Shown here: positions 9,292 to 16,950 of the stretch, piece by piece
How the letters are laid out: each line of letters starts with the position of its first letter
Position numbering within the stretch: position 1 is the stretch's first letter
Assembly: GCA_947175295.1 (NCBI GenBank)
Contig: CAMWMK010000032.1
Span: forward strand, 1-34,140
Direction of reading: 5' to 3'
Origin: an uncultured Porphyromonadaceae bacterium
Lineage (GTDB): Bacteria > Bacteroidota > Bacteroidia > Bacteroidales > Muribaculaceae
DNA: 34,140 nucleotides
Position numbers and translations under genes: made by a program
Notes under the pieces: generated by a model
Seen by the model: only the letters and a program-made list of their open reading frames with translations
Database searches by the model: none
Told to the model about the DNA's origin: nothing

Positions 9292-10617
9292 TTATTTCAG
9301 TTGGAATTTATTTGTCTTGGGAAATACCGGTGCCTTGCCTGGCTCATGACGGAAAGGTCCGGAAGCCTTCTGCGGCGTCAGGCGTCCTTTCACATTCGGC
9401 TTGGCGCTCTTACGCGGTACATCTACGCCAGGATTGCCTGCCGGCTCCGAAGGAGTCGTGAAGCGGAGTTCAGTCACTTCTCCCCATTCGCCGTCGCCGT
9501 TCTTGGCAGCCGCAATGGCGACGCACTCGGTGTCGGGATCGATCTGGAAGTCAGTGGTCAGCGCATCATACTGGAACCAGTTGGCCATCGGCATGGGAGG
9601 ATCCGACTTCAGTTCCTCTTTGATCTCCTCTGCAAGAGGATCATATTTTTCAGCGAGGTATACCCCTAAGCGGTAGCATGAGCTCTGGTCGTTGGGAGTA
9701 AAGGTGATGTATTGGGAAGGAAGTATGTCACCCCACCAGTCGGCATATTCGTATGCGCCGAGCTCGATCGCCACGCTTGCCTCGCCGGAGCCGCCGAGCG
9801 CGAGGGTGCTCACTTCTATACTCTGGTAGTCGGCAGGAGTGCCTTCCTTGTCGAGGGCTACGTAGTATACCTCGTAATCCGTGTTGGGAGCCATTGATGT
9901 CCACTCGACGACGGCCTCCGAATAGCGTGGGGTGCCCCACTTGATGATCATGTCGGTGAATGAAGTCAGGCCCATCATCGGGCCAAAGAATTCATACTGA
10001 CTCATCAGCTCACCCTTCTCTCCGGCCACACAGTAGTATTCAGCTACATCCTCATTGGGAGTGAACCTGATGGAGAAAGACTCGAGCTGGCGGTCTACTA
10101 CCTCCGCCTTTATCTCGGGACTACCTACGATGTCAGGACGCGGGGTTGTGAAGGGCACACGCACCACTCCGTCTTCCACTCCGTACATGTCAATGCCTAC
10201 TGTCACCAGCACATAGTCGGTAGCCGGCTGGAATTCGATACCGGTCAGGGTGGCGTTGGTGAAGTCATCATAATAGGTCGGAGTGTCAGTGTAGGAGTTG
10301 AGGTAGGAAATCACCGCCAGATCGTCATAGCGGTTGGCCATAGTGGCGGGGAGTACATTGAGCTTATAGGAGCTGCATGCTTCGGTCTTGGTGACGGCGA
10401 GGGTGAGCTGGTCGAGCTGCACGTCGAAGATCTCTACGTTGGCTTTGACTTCTCCGTCAACCCGGGCGAAGGTGATGTCCTGCACGCGGTCGAGCACATA
10501 GCCCTTAGTGTTTCCGATTGTATTTGTGAGTATCAGGCGGTTGGGATCAGCTTCCCCCTGTGCGAAAGATGTGGCGGCAACTGCGAGGGATGCCATGAAT
10601 ATAGAGAATTTGTTCAT
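9292..10617 (-). CDS. secreted fibronectin type III-like repeat protein
   Basis: 441 residues with a signal peptide (MNKFSIFMASLAVAATSFAQ). The body contains several beta-sandwich-like segments with MAPNTDYEVYYVALD and FQPATDYVLVTVG patterns, which are typical of fibronectin type III modules in Bacteroidales surface proteins. The last 40 residues are basic and proline-rich (for example KSAKPNVKGRLTPQK) and lack the sorting-tail motif of its neighbours. Its start codon overlaps the stop of the 164-residue gene (ATGA), so the two are translationally coupled. The function is not recognised; a cell-surface structural or binding role is a guess from the fold pattern. Confidence 0.75.
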   Translation of the reverse strand: MNKFSIFMASLAVAATSFAQGEADPNRLILTNTIGNTKGYVLDRVQDITFARVDGEVKANVEIFDVQLDQLTLAVTKTEACSSYKLNVLPATMANRYDDLAVISYLNSYTDTPTYYDDFTNATLTGIEFQPATDYVLVTVGIDMYGVEDGVVRVPFTTPRPDIVGSPEIKAEVVDRQLESFSIRFTPNEDVAEYYCVAGEKGELMSQYEFFGPMMGLTSFTDMIIKWGTPRYSEAVVEWTSMAPNTDYEVYYVALDKEGTPADYQSIEVSTLALGGSGEASVAIELGAYEYADWWGDILPSQYITFTPNDQSSCYRLGVYLAEKYDPLAEEIKEELKSDPPMPMANWFQYDALTTDFQIDPDTECVAIAAAKNGDGEWGEVTELRFTTPSEPAGNPGVDVPRKSAKPNVKGRLTPQKASGPFRHEPGKAPVFPKTNKFQLK

Positions 10618-11108
10618 TGCTTGATGAATTTGATTGTTTTGCTGTCGATGTTGAGGATGTAGATGCCGGGGGCGATCGACGACACGTCGATGGCTTCACC
10701 GGTCCAGTTGGCAAGGCTCATCATTCGTAAGCCAGACAGAGAGGAGATGGACATTGCCGAAGGAGTGCCGGCATAGCCCGTAAGTTCGAGTTGGTCTCCT
10801 ACGGGATTGTGCTTGAGACGCAGACCGCTGTCAGCAAGGACAGGCGCAACCGATGAAGGGGTAACGAACGAAATACTCAGAGCATCGGCATAAGGGATGG
10901 CGAGTGTCGCGGCGCCTTCATTGGCGATCTCGATCGCTGCCTGCCCGAAGGAAATACGGGTAGTCAGCTTCAGCGGGGCCGTGACGTCATTGCCAACGGC
11001 ATCCTGCACCCGGACCAACATCTCGGCACTCGCTGAAAGCGCAGTGGCCGCTGCAATGACGCCCGCAGTCAACAAGGAGGTCGTTTGTCTGTTCATGAAT
11101 CTTTTCAT
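10614..11108 (-). CDS. small secreted protein with Por-like C-terminal tail
   Basis: 164 residues. A signal peptide is evident (hydrophobic SLLTAGVIAAATALSASA). The C-terminal region reads LSGLRMM, then IAPGIYILNIDSKTIKFIKQ, a close match in pattern to type IX secretion sorting tails. The short middle part (LKLTTRISFGQAAIEIA) has no recognised domain. It is coupled by a 4-base overlap to the downstream 441-residue gene, suggesting that the two products act together. It is preceded by the terminator of the three-repeat protein gene. Confidence 0.7.
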   Translation of the reverse strand: MKRFMNRQTTSLLTAGVIAAATALSASAEMLVRVQDAVGNDVTAPLKLTTRISFGQAAIEIANEGAATLAIPYADALSISFVTPSSVAPVLADSGLRLKHNPVGDQLELTGYAGTPSAMSISSLSGLRMMSLANWTGEAIDVSSIAPGIYILNIDSKTIKFIKQ

Positions 11109-11136
11109 TTTATTCTTTATAATATAGACTTTAAGG

Positions 11137-11164
11137 AATCCCGACGGTATGCACCGCCGGGATT
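11137..11164 (-). terminator. terminator hairpin after the three-repeat protein gene
   Basis: AATCCCGACGGT and ACCGCCGGGATT form a 12-bp stem (one G-U pair on the minus strand) with a 4-base loop, starting 9 bases past the stop codon. The T-run lies on the plus-strand side, so minus-strand termination is likely but not certain. Confidence 0.6.
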
Positions 11165-11172
11165 TTCTTTTT

Positions 11173-12564
11173 TTACTTCACTATTACTTTCTTTCCGCCA
11201 CGGACATAGATACCCTTGGAAAGATTGGCGGAGTCAACACGTACACCCTGAAGGTTGTAGACAGCGGCAGCATCTTCTCCGATGCCTACAGTCTCTACAG
11301 CGGAGGGATCTGTAGATACATCATACCTCAAAGCGGGATTGGAGTGGCTTTCGCAGTAATCTTCCGCAGCCCATTCGAGAGTGCCAAACGCACCTTCCCA
11401 GATGCTGATGGTGTAGGAAGCCGGAGTCTTCAGGTCGACGCCCCGGAGGCCTACAATGACCTTGTTAGGATTGCTTTCATCCACCCATGTGCGCAGTATG
11501 GCTGCCTGCAGGTATTCGCCTTCGGCACTCCATACGCTCATCTTGTTCTTCACATCGTCGTAGATGGCCACAGCCTCGGGGAATTCAAGCGCAAGCTGGA
11601 GCTCGAGCTGCTTCTGACCGTTGATCCTTACTTCTTCAAGGCTATAGCTGTCGTAGAGAGGCGCGAAGTCGTAGGTCGTGAAGTTCTCCCGCGGACAGCC
11701 AGCGAGCTTCCACTCATTGAACTCATAGCGGAGTTCAGGATTGGTCCTTGCACCGGGAGAATCATAATACCAGTTGAGGTCGCCGATGAGGCCTTCAGGC
11801 ACTACGAGGGTATAGTCAGCATCCACATACTGGCTGAGGCCCCTTACGCAGAGATACATGATGGTATAGTCAGAGCTGGGACCACCGTAATCAAGCCACC
11901 ATTCTCCCTCGTATTTCTCACCGTTGGAATCCAGAAGATAGCTCTGAGAAGCTACTGCCGACGCCCAGTAGACGTCTGTGCTGAACTGAAGGTCGATTCT
12001 CACTTCATTGACGTTCATATCCTTGTCAGAGTCCCATGTCTGCTGATAAATCATGCTGGCGGATAGCGGCTTGAAGTCGTAGACCATATCTCCGGCCGGA
12101 GCCGCAGGCTCGCCTGCGAGCTTCCATTCGTTGAACTCATAACGGAGCTCAGGATTCATTCTTCCATCCTCATGGTTGGCGTTCCACGTGTCATCGCCGA
12201 AAAGGCCCTGAGGCATGACGAGGGTATAGTCGGCATCCACATACTTATCGAGTCCACGCACCTCGAACACCATTCTGGTGTAGTCGGATCCGGAACCCCA
12301 AAACTCCGGCCACCATGCATCATATTTCTCACCTTTGCTGTCAAGCAGATAGCACTGGCTTGCATAGCCCTCCACCCACCACACATCGGTAGGGAAGTTT
12401 ACTTCGATCTTCACTTCATCCACCATCTTATTGGAGTCCTGATCATATTCCTCCGCAAAACTGATGTTCTTCACTTCCGGTACGAAATCATACACGATTT
12501 CGGCCTGGGCCACGGCTGCAGTAATGGCCATTCCCATAAACGCTAAAGATAGAGCTTTTTTCAT
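11173..12564 (-). CDS. secreted three-repeat beta protein with Por-like C-terminal tail
   Basis: 463 residues with a signal peptide (MKKALSLAFMGMAITAAVAQA). It is built of three tandem units of about 130 residues. The first two end in the same phrase NPELRYEFNEWKLAG and the third in the diverged NPALRYD. Each unit has a YLLDSxGEKY-like and a VRGLDKYVDADYTLV-like segment (VGLRGVDLKTPASYTI in the third). The protein ends with VYNLQGVRVDSANLSKGIY and a basic GGKKVIVK tail, the usual ending of Bacteroidales secreted proteins and close to type IX sorting tails. No known enzyme motif was seen. A TAATTTTG promoter box lies 41 bases upstream of the ATG. Function unknown. Confidence 0.75.
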   Translation of the reverse strand: MKKALSLAFMGMAITAAVAQAEIVYDFVPEVKNISFAEEYDQDSNKMVDEVKIEVNFPTDVWWVEGYASQCYLLDSKGEKYDAWWPEFWGSGSDYTRMVFEVRGLDKYVDADYTLVMPQGLFGDDTWNANHEDGRMNPELRYEFNEWKLAGEPAAPAGDMVYDFKPLSASMIYQQTWDSDKDMNVNEVRIDLQFSTDVYWASAVASQSYLLDSNGEKYEGEWWLDYGGPSSDYTIMYLCVRGLSQYVDADYTLVVPEGLIGDLNWYYDSPGARTNPELRYEFNEWKLAGCPRENFTTYDFAPLYDSYSLEEVRINGQKQLELQLALEFPEAVAIYDDVKNKMSVWSAEGEYLQAAILRTWVDESNPNKVIVGLRGVDLKTPASYTISIWEGAFGTLEWAAEDYCESHSNPALRYDVSTDPSAVETVGIGEDAAAVYNLQGVRVDSANLSKGIYVRGGKKVIVK

Positions 12565-12604
12565 ACGCGTCGTTTTAATTGTTGTCGAGTATTAATATCG
12601 GATA

Positions 12605-12612
12605 CAAAATTA
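12605..12612 (-). promoter_or_regulatory. -7 promoter box for the three-repeat protein gene
   Basis: TAATTTTG on the minus strand matches TAnnTTTG and lies 41 bases upstream of the start codon. No clear -33 element is seen in the very A+T-rich sequence behind it. Confidence 0.5.
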
Positions 12613-12977
12613 CAATAAATTTTTTAAATTATTATCATTTTTTTATAATATTTTTGTTTTTAACATCATCTATTCCCATCAAATCAATTATTATTAAGTA
12701 ATTATATCCTTATTGTTTTTATTGCATTTTATCTCTCCATATAATCTTTTCATATCTGGATTTATTCATTTTATCTCAAAAAACACACATAAGGATAGAT
12801 TCCGACCAGTCAATCCACTCAAGACATATAGTAAACCTGAATCAGTAAGCATACGGAAACAACTAATCCTTTTTCACTAACACCAATATTTTGCAGTGAA
12901 GACTATTTAAAAAAAGTCATTTAAAGTAGCGAATCTCGCATATATATGATAGGCTGCAAGGATGACAGGCAATAAAA
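12613..12977. other. A+T-rich gene-free spacer
   Basis: This stretch separates the secreted-protein cluster from the nadA operon. It is strongly A+T-rich, with long runs of A and T at 12613-12730, and has no open reading frame of note, no tRNA and no recognised repeat family. I see nothing further in it. Confidence 0.6.
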
Positions 12978-13010
12978 AAGTCCCTGAAGTCAGTTCCGAC
13001 CTCAAGGACT
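12971..13010 (-). terminator. intrinsic terminator of the nadA-trmH-lipoprotein unit
   Basis: On the minus strand, AGTCCTTGAGGTC pairs with a complementary arm (13 bp including G-U pairs, loop of a few bases) and is followed by a run of T residues (TTTTTTATT). It lies about 90 bases past the lipoprotein stop codon. Confidence 0.8.
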
Positions 13011-13070
13011 CTATAATCGATTAAGTAGCTGTTCAAGTTAGACGTACGATACCATAATATGATTTCCGGC

Positions 13071-13097
13071 TACAGATAATTGTGCATTATTAATTCC
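13071..13097. repeat. degenerate family A repeat
   Basis: ACAGATAATTGTGCATTATT is nearly the same as ACAGATAATTATGCATTATG at 29604-29623. It abuts the lipoprotein stop codon region, like the other copies that lie against gene ends. Confidence 0.5.
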
Positions 13098-13100
13098 TAT

Positions 13101-13556
13101 TTACCATGGGGCGGTGCGTCCGTAGTATTTGTAGACGTAGGTCTGCACGCCGCCAGAGTTGCGCCATTGCATCCAGAGCGTATCGCCGTCGCTAAACCAA
13201 TAGTTCATCGTCGACGGGCTGCCGTATTCATAATCTATGTTGATCTGAAGCGACGATGCGCCGTTGACCGAACGCTGACACCAGTAGGCGAGCCGTTCCG
13301 TCTCCTGGTAGCCGCGGTCGTAGTAGAAATACATCCCCCGGCCATCACCGTAGAACTGCATATAGTTCACTTCGTCGCCCCTCACATAGTCGGAATTGAC
13401 CTGATAGAGCTGCCAGCATCCCGTGAGGTTACTGTCGTAGAAGGTATCGTTCCAGCCGTAGGGCGGCTCGGGATCCCAGTAATTGTAGTCGTCGCAGGAA
13501 GTGAGCGTCAGCATGAGCGCTGCGAGCAGGGGAAGGCAAAGGAGATGTCTTTTCAT
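13101..13556 (-). CDS. small lipoprotein, lipocalin-like
   Basis: 151 residues from the ATG that opens MKRHLLCLPLLAALMLTLTS. The lipobox LTSC gives a lipidated cysteine, so the product should sit in the outer or inner membrane facing the periplasm. An in-frame ATG 45 bases further upstream would bury the signal peptide and is rejected. The mature protein is aromatic-rich with alternating strands (MQFYGDGRGMYFYYD, MNYWFSDGDTLWMQW), a pattern common in small lipocalin-like Bacteroidales lipoproteins. No ligand can be predicted. It lies 59 bases after the RNA methyltransferase gene and before a strong terminator, so it is probably the last gene of the nadA unit. Confidence 0.75.
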   Translation of the reverse strand: MKRHLLCLPLLAALMLTLTSCDDYNYWDPEPPYGWNDTFYDSNLTGCWQLYQVNSDYVRGDEVNYMQFYGDGRGMYFYYDRGYQETERLAYWCQRSVNGASSLQINIDYEYGSPSTMNYWFSDGDTLWMQWRNSGGVQTYVYKYYGRTAPW

Positions 13557-13615
13557 AGCAAGTGGAATTTTTAGGGTTAATGATAAATCCATAACACGCA
13601 TGTACGTATAGAGGT

Positions 13616-14149
13616 TTAAACCTTCTCAAGTCCGGAGGCGATGCGCCATATGGCCATTCCCGCGCTTACAGCTACGTTGAGGCTGTGCTTGACGCCACGC
13701 ATGGGAATCTCGAGTATCATGTCGGCCATATCCACTATACGCTGGTCGACACCTGATACCTCGTTGCCTACCACTAAAAGATACTTCATTCCTTCCGCAG
13801 CAGCGAAGTCCATAAGGTCGATGCTGCCGTGGGCCTGCTCCAGAACACATACGGTCCAGCCCTCCGCTTTCATGCGCGCGCATTCCTCTATGGCATCCTC
13901 CGCATAGCGCCAGCTGACGGAATCCTCGGCCCCGAGGGCTGTCTTGCTTATCTCTTTGTGAGGAGGGATGCCTGTGATGCCGGCCATCACCACCTCCTTC
14001 ACGAGAAAGGCATCGGATGTGCGCAGTATCGACCCGACGTTCTGCATCGAACGCACATTATCGAGAAGAATAGCGAAAGGCAGTTTCTCCGCCTCCCGGT
14101 ATTCCTCCACGCTGCAGTTGGTCAGCTCCGCGATATTCTTCTTCTTCAT
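13616..14149 (-). CDS. TrmH/SpoU-family RNA 2'-O-ribose methyltransferase
   Basis: 177 residues, a minimal SPOUT methyltransferase. The three family motifs are visible: NVGSILRTSDAF (motif 1, near residue 38), LLVVGNEVSGVDQ (motif 2) and HSLNVAVSAGMAIW (motif 3, forming the trefoil knot that binds S-adenosylmethionine). It should methylate a ribose in tRNA or rRNA; the exact nucleotide cannot be told, because there is no extra N-terminal substrate domain. The start codon overlaps the nadA stop (ATGA), so the two are translationally coupled. Confidence 0.9.
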   Translation of the reverse strand: MKKKNIAELTNCSVEEYREAEKLPFAILLDNVRSMQNVGSILRTSDAFLVKEVVMAGITGIPPHKEISKTALGAEDSVSWRYAEDAIEECARMKAEGWTVCVLEQAHGSIDLMDFAAAEGMKYLLVVGNEVSGVDQRIVDMADMILEIPMRGVKHSLNVAVSAGMAIWRIASGLEKV

Positions 14150-15105
14150 GACAACTCCAGCATTCTTTCGATCGGACGCAATGCCTTCCTGGCCACTTCG
14201 GGATCCACATGGATCTCCGGCTTGCCGTCGCGGAGGCAGTCGCGGAGTTTACGGAGCGTGATCATCTTCATGTAGTCGCATTCGTTGCACTGGCATTCCG
14301 TATCCTCGGCGGGAGCCGGGATGAAGGTCTTCTCAGGGCATTCGCGCTGCATGTCGAAGAGGATGCCGCTTTCAGTGACCACGATGTATTCCTTCGCCTC
14401 GTCGGCGCGTGCGAAGTCGAGCAGGGCGGCGGTGCTTCCCACCTTGTCGGCAATGATCTGTAGCGGGCGGCGGCATTCGGGATGCACGAGCACCTTGGCT
14501 CCCGGATGCTCTTTTTTAAGCCTTGCTATCCCCTCGAGGGAGAATCTGTCATGGACATGGCATGCGCCGTTCCAGAGCAGCATCCGGCGCCCTGTGACGG
14601 AATTTATGTACTCTCCAAGATTATGGTCAGGTCCGAAGATGATCTTCTCGTCGGCGGGCAGCGACTCCACTATCTTGCGGGCGTTGCCGGAAGTGACCAC
14701 GATATCGGTAAGGGCCTTGACGGCGGCCGATGTGTTGACGTAGCTTATTACGGTATGGTCGGGATGCTCGGCTACGAACTTACCGAACTCTTCCGGGTCG
14801 CAGCTGTCGGCGAGCGAGCAGCCTGCTTCCGGATCGGGGATGAGCACCGTGCGGTCGGGGCAGAGGATTTTGGCAGTCTCTCCCATGAAATGGACTCCGC
14901 ACATTACGATGACATCGGCGTCGGTCTGCGCGGCCTTGCGGGCGAGGGCCAGGGAGTCGCCTATGAAGTCGGCTATCTCCTTCACTTCATCACGCTGGTA
15001 ATAATGGGCCATTATCACGGCGTTTTTTTCTTTTTTAAGCTCGGCGATCTCGTCGGCGAGCAGGCTGGGAGAGAGGGCTTCGGGGGCGGATTTTTTCGAC
15101 TCCAT
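14146..15105 (-). CDS. nadA: quinolinate synthase NadA
   Basis: 319 residues. It condenses iminoaspartate with dihydroxyacetone phosphate to quinolinate in de novo NAD synthesis. The three cysteines expected to hold the [4Fe-4S] cluster are present: Cys69 (VMCGVHFMGETAKI), Cys182 (NGACHVHDRF) and the C-terminal CQCNEC group at 271-276. MAHYYQRDEVKEIADFIGDS is the standard N-terminal motif. No nadB or nadC neighbour is visible. It heads a unit with the RNA methyltransferase and lipoprotein genes and starts next to the A+T-rich edge of the candidate replication origin. Confidence 0.97.
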   Translation of the reverse strand: MESKKSAPEALSPSLLADEIAELKKEKNAVIMAHYYQRDEVKEIADFIGDSLALARKAAQTDADVIVMCGVHFMGETAKILCPDRTVLIPDPEAGCSLADSCDPEEFGKFVAEHPDHTVISYVNTSAAVKALTDIVVTSGNARKIVESLPADEKIIFGPDHNLGEYINSVTGRRMLLWNGACHVHDRFSLEGIARLKKEHPGAKVLVHPECRRPLQIIADKVGSTAALLDFARADEAKEYIVVTESGILFDMQRECPEKTFIPAPAEDTECQCNECDYMKMITLRKLRDCLRDGKPEIHVDPEVARKALRPIERMLELS

Positions 15106-15540
15106 TTTTTATTTTTATAAGTTTTAAATAAAATATTAAAATCAAAAAATATTAAAAACAACAATAAAGGGTGTAGATAAGTGTCGATTACTTTTCGCCT
15201 GAAAATTTGCATTTTTGGGTTATTGAACAAATATCTACAGTTATCTACAGGTTATCAAACCTCAAGGTGCTGAAAAATCAAGCATATGCCGACTTTTTCT
15301 ACACACCTGTAGATAACTGCAAAGTTAATAAATTTTCCTCGATTATATGTAGAAAACGGGATGATTTTTGAACATAAGGGGTGTATAAAACTGCCGAAAA
15401 CCTGCTCACAAGTTCCGGCATCATGCTTCTCGAATAGTTATCTACATTCTCCCTTGTCCGGTTATTTACAGTTTTTGGTAGGTTTTCTACAGGTTTTCGA
15501 CACTTATTGACAGGTTATCGACATGCAAAATCCGCAGTAT
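15106..15540. other. candidate chromosomal replication origin (DnaA-box cluster)
   Basis: A gene-free segment with an A+T-rich tract (15106-15168) next to a dense group of 9-mers like the DnaA box TTATCCACA. Exact TTATCTACA copies lie at 15241 and 15438 (plus) and at 15172 and 15308 (minus). Variants are ATATCTACA 15231, TTTTCTACA 15295 and 15483, TTTTCTACA on minus 15348, TTATTTACA 15462, TTTTCGACA 15494, TTATTGACA 15504, TTATCGACA 15515 and TAATCGACA on minus 15182. Several are spaced 10-11 bases apart, so they face the same side of the helix. Genes to the left all run away from it. An iteron-type origin of an integrated element is the main alternative. Confidence 0.65.
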
Positions 15541-15541
15541 T

Positions 15542-15593
15542 CAATGGCGGCGAATGGCCCGAAGCAGACACTTCAGGCCATTCGCCGCCATTG
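15542..15593 (-). terminator. long perfect hairpin, possible terminator of the ATPase gene
   Basis: CAATGGCGGCGAATGGCC (15542-15559) and its exact complement (15576-15593) form an 18-bp stem with a 16-base loop, 23 bases past the ATPase stop codon and at the edge of the DnaA-box cluster. No T-run follows on either strand, so it may insulate the origin rather than act as a standard terminator. Confidence 0.55.
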
Positions 15594-15616
15594 GATTGCA
15601 ACATCTGAAGAAGGAG

Positions 15617-16534
15617 TCAGACATGTGATGACAGCCATAGTCTGAAGAGTCTGTCTAAGACCTCATATGGCGCACCATGCTGGCATGGATCTGTTTTCCT
15701 GATTACCCCGGATTTAGCCAACTGGCGTAGATAAGACGATAGGATTCCGGCCTGCATACCCGTCAGTATACGTAGTTCTGACAGTGATGCCGGTTGCTCT
15801 GAATTGGCCAGAGCGATCAGTATTTTTTGTGAATTTACGGGTAGTCGTTCCAACAGAATACGGTATGACGGATTTACGCGATTCAGCAATTCCGTCATGT
15901 CTGAAGCCATATTGTCGGACGCTGAGACTATGTCTGATGCGATCTTGAATGAACGAACCGTCGGGGGCATATAAGTCATGAGCGAAGCTATTCGTGCTCG
16001 TTTATCATCGGAGAGATTCATCCGTTTCAATAAGGATACTTCAAATGCCGGGACATATATAAGCCGTATTCCTTCGAAAAAAGGAGCACGATAGTCGGCC
16101 AATGAATTTCCAATTACTTCTATGGTGGCTATGAGCAGAGGTGCGGACTCCCTGTTAAGATAACTGCGCAATCTGTATTGATCGTCAAATGAACTACGCT
16201 TGAAATAATAATCAAGATTGTCAATGATTGCGATTCTTCGTTGGAAGTTATTGTCATCAGTAAGTAGACTCCCGTCAGGGATTGATTTTTCGATGGCAAG
16301 GACGATATCTTTGCTGCAAAAAAAACGTTTCCCGTCAAATACATGGACTCGATTGCTCATTCCCTTGTTTTCAAATAATGAAGCAAGAAGGTTTATTATA
16401 GTCGTTTTTCCTGTTCCAGATGAACCGACTAATATAATCGGCTGAGGAATATGCTCCATATCTTTCTCTTCTTCTGCATATCGCTCAATCTGCTTCGCAA
16501 TATTAACTTCCTTAGATTCTAAAATATCGTTCAT
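15617..16534 (-). CDS. AAA+ ATPase with C-terminal winged helix
   Basis: 305 residues. Walker A is GSSGTGKTT (37-45), Walker B IAIIDNLD (101-108), and the PLLIATIEV strand (132-140) is in the sensor I position. A winged-helix domain occupies about 232-305, ending in YEVLDRLFRLWLS, the ending typical of archaeal-type/Orc1-Cdc6-like ATPases. It is shorter than such single-chain proteins. It is coupled to the upstream winged-helix gene by a one-base TGATG overlap. Codon use is A+T-rich compared with nearby core genes (17 of 60 bases are G or C in the line starting at 16501). The function is not known: loader-like DNA binding, regulation or defence are all possible. Its position beside the candidate origin is notable but may be coincidence. 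Confidence 0.75.
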   Translation of the reverse strand: MNDILESKEVNIAKQIERYAEEEKDMEHIPQPIILVGSSGTGKTTIINLLASLFENKGMSNRVHVFDGKRFFCSKDIVLAIEKSIPDGSLLTDDNNFQRRIAIIDNLDYYFKRSSFDDQYRLRSYLNRESAPLLIATIEVIGNSLADYRAPFFEGIRLIYVPAFEVSLLKRMNLSDDKRARIASLMTYMPPTVRSFKIASDIVSASDNMASDMTELLNRVNPSYRILLERLPVNSQKILIALANSEQPASLSELRILTGMQAGILSSYLRQLAKSGVIRKTDPCQHGAPYEVLDRLFRLWLSSHV

Positions 16535-16815
16535 CAGTCCATGAATTTATATTTCCACCATTTTCGCAGTAATGGCGAACGGAATTTCCGATTGCTTTCT
16601 TTTCGTATTATATAGCCATCATGCTCAAGCATGTCCAGTACCTTGGTGAGTTGCATGTTTACTTGATGTTGCTCGGTTGATTCTTTTCCATTCATTGTTA
16701 ATTGTAGTAGCTGCCCTTTGGTAAGACCTGCTTCTGCTGTAGATAACGCATTGAGAATAACTCTTGCGTATATCTCTAAATCCTGATACTCATCAAGCCT
16801 TTCATCCCAGGTCAT
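16534..16815 (-). CDS. winged-helix DNA-binding protein coupled to the AAA+ ATPase
   Basis: 93 residues from the ATG at 16815 (MTWDERLDEYQDL). A TTG further upstream at 16836 is possible but lies inside the promoter box, so the ATG is preferred. The chain is a winged helix: ALSTAEAGLTKGQLLQLTM, then LTKVLDMLEHDGYIIRK, ending FRSPLLRKWWKYK. The ending is what closes the DNA-binding domain of fused AAA ATPases, so this looks like a detached partner domain. It is probably also the autoregulator that binds the palindromes upstream. Translation is coupled to the ATPase gene. Confidence 0.7.
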   Translation of the reverse strand: MTWDERLDEYQDLEIYARVILNALSTAEAGLTKGQLLQLTMNGKESTEQHQVNMQLTKVLDMLEHDGYIIRKESNRKFRSPLLRKWWKYKFMD

Positions 16816-16833
16816 TAAAAACAGAATACAATG

Positions 16834-16841
16834 CAAATATA
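16834..16841 (-). promoter_or_regulatory. -7 promoter box for the winged-helix/ATPase pair
   Basis: TATATTTG on the minus strand matches TAnnTTTG exactly and lies 18 bases before the chosen ATG. It overlaps the first palindromic operator, a position suited to repression. Confidence 0.6.
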
Positions 16842-16887
16842 GAAAAATTTTTCTATAGAAAAAAACTTCTATAGAAAAATTTTTCTA
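16838..16887. promoter_or_regulatory. paired palindromic operator
   Basis: TATAGAAAAATTTTTCTATA (16838-16857) is a perfect 20-bp palindrome. TAGAAAAATTTTTCTA (16872-16887) repeats its central 16 bp. Centres are 32 bp apart, about three helical turns, so two dimers would bind on the same face. The first site overlaps the -7 box of the winged-helix gene. Binding by that gene product is inference. Confidence 0.7.
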
Positions 16888-16950
16888 CGCGATATTTATC
16901 GGCAAGTATGAATTATGTCCATGCTGCGGTGCCTGCTTTGATTGCTTTGG

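Noticed and set aside
13557..13601. Upstream start for the small lipoprotein
   Set aside because: It would add 15 residues in front of a perfect lipoprotein signal peptide, so the internal ATG is used.
16534..16836. TTG start for the winged-helix protein at 16836
   Set aside because: It overlaps the -7 promoter box, and the extra residues (HCILFL) do not look like the domain; the ATG at 16815 is in register with a normal leader.
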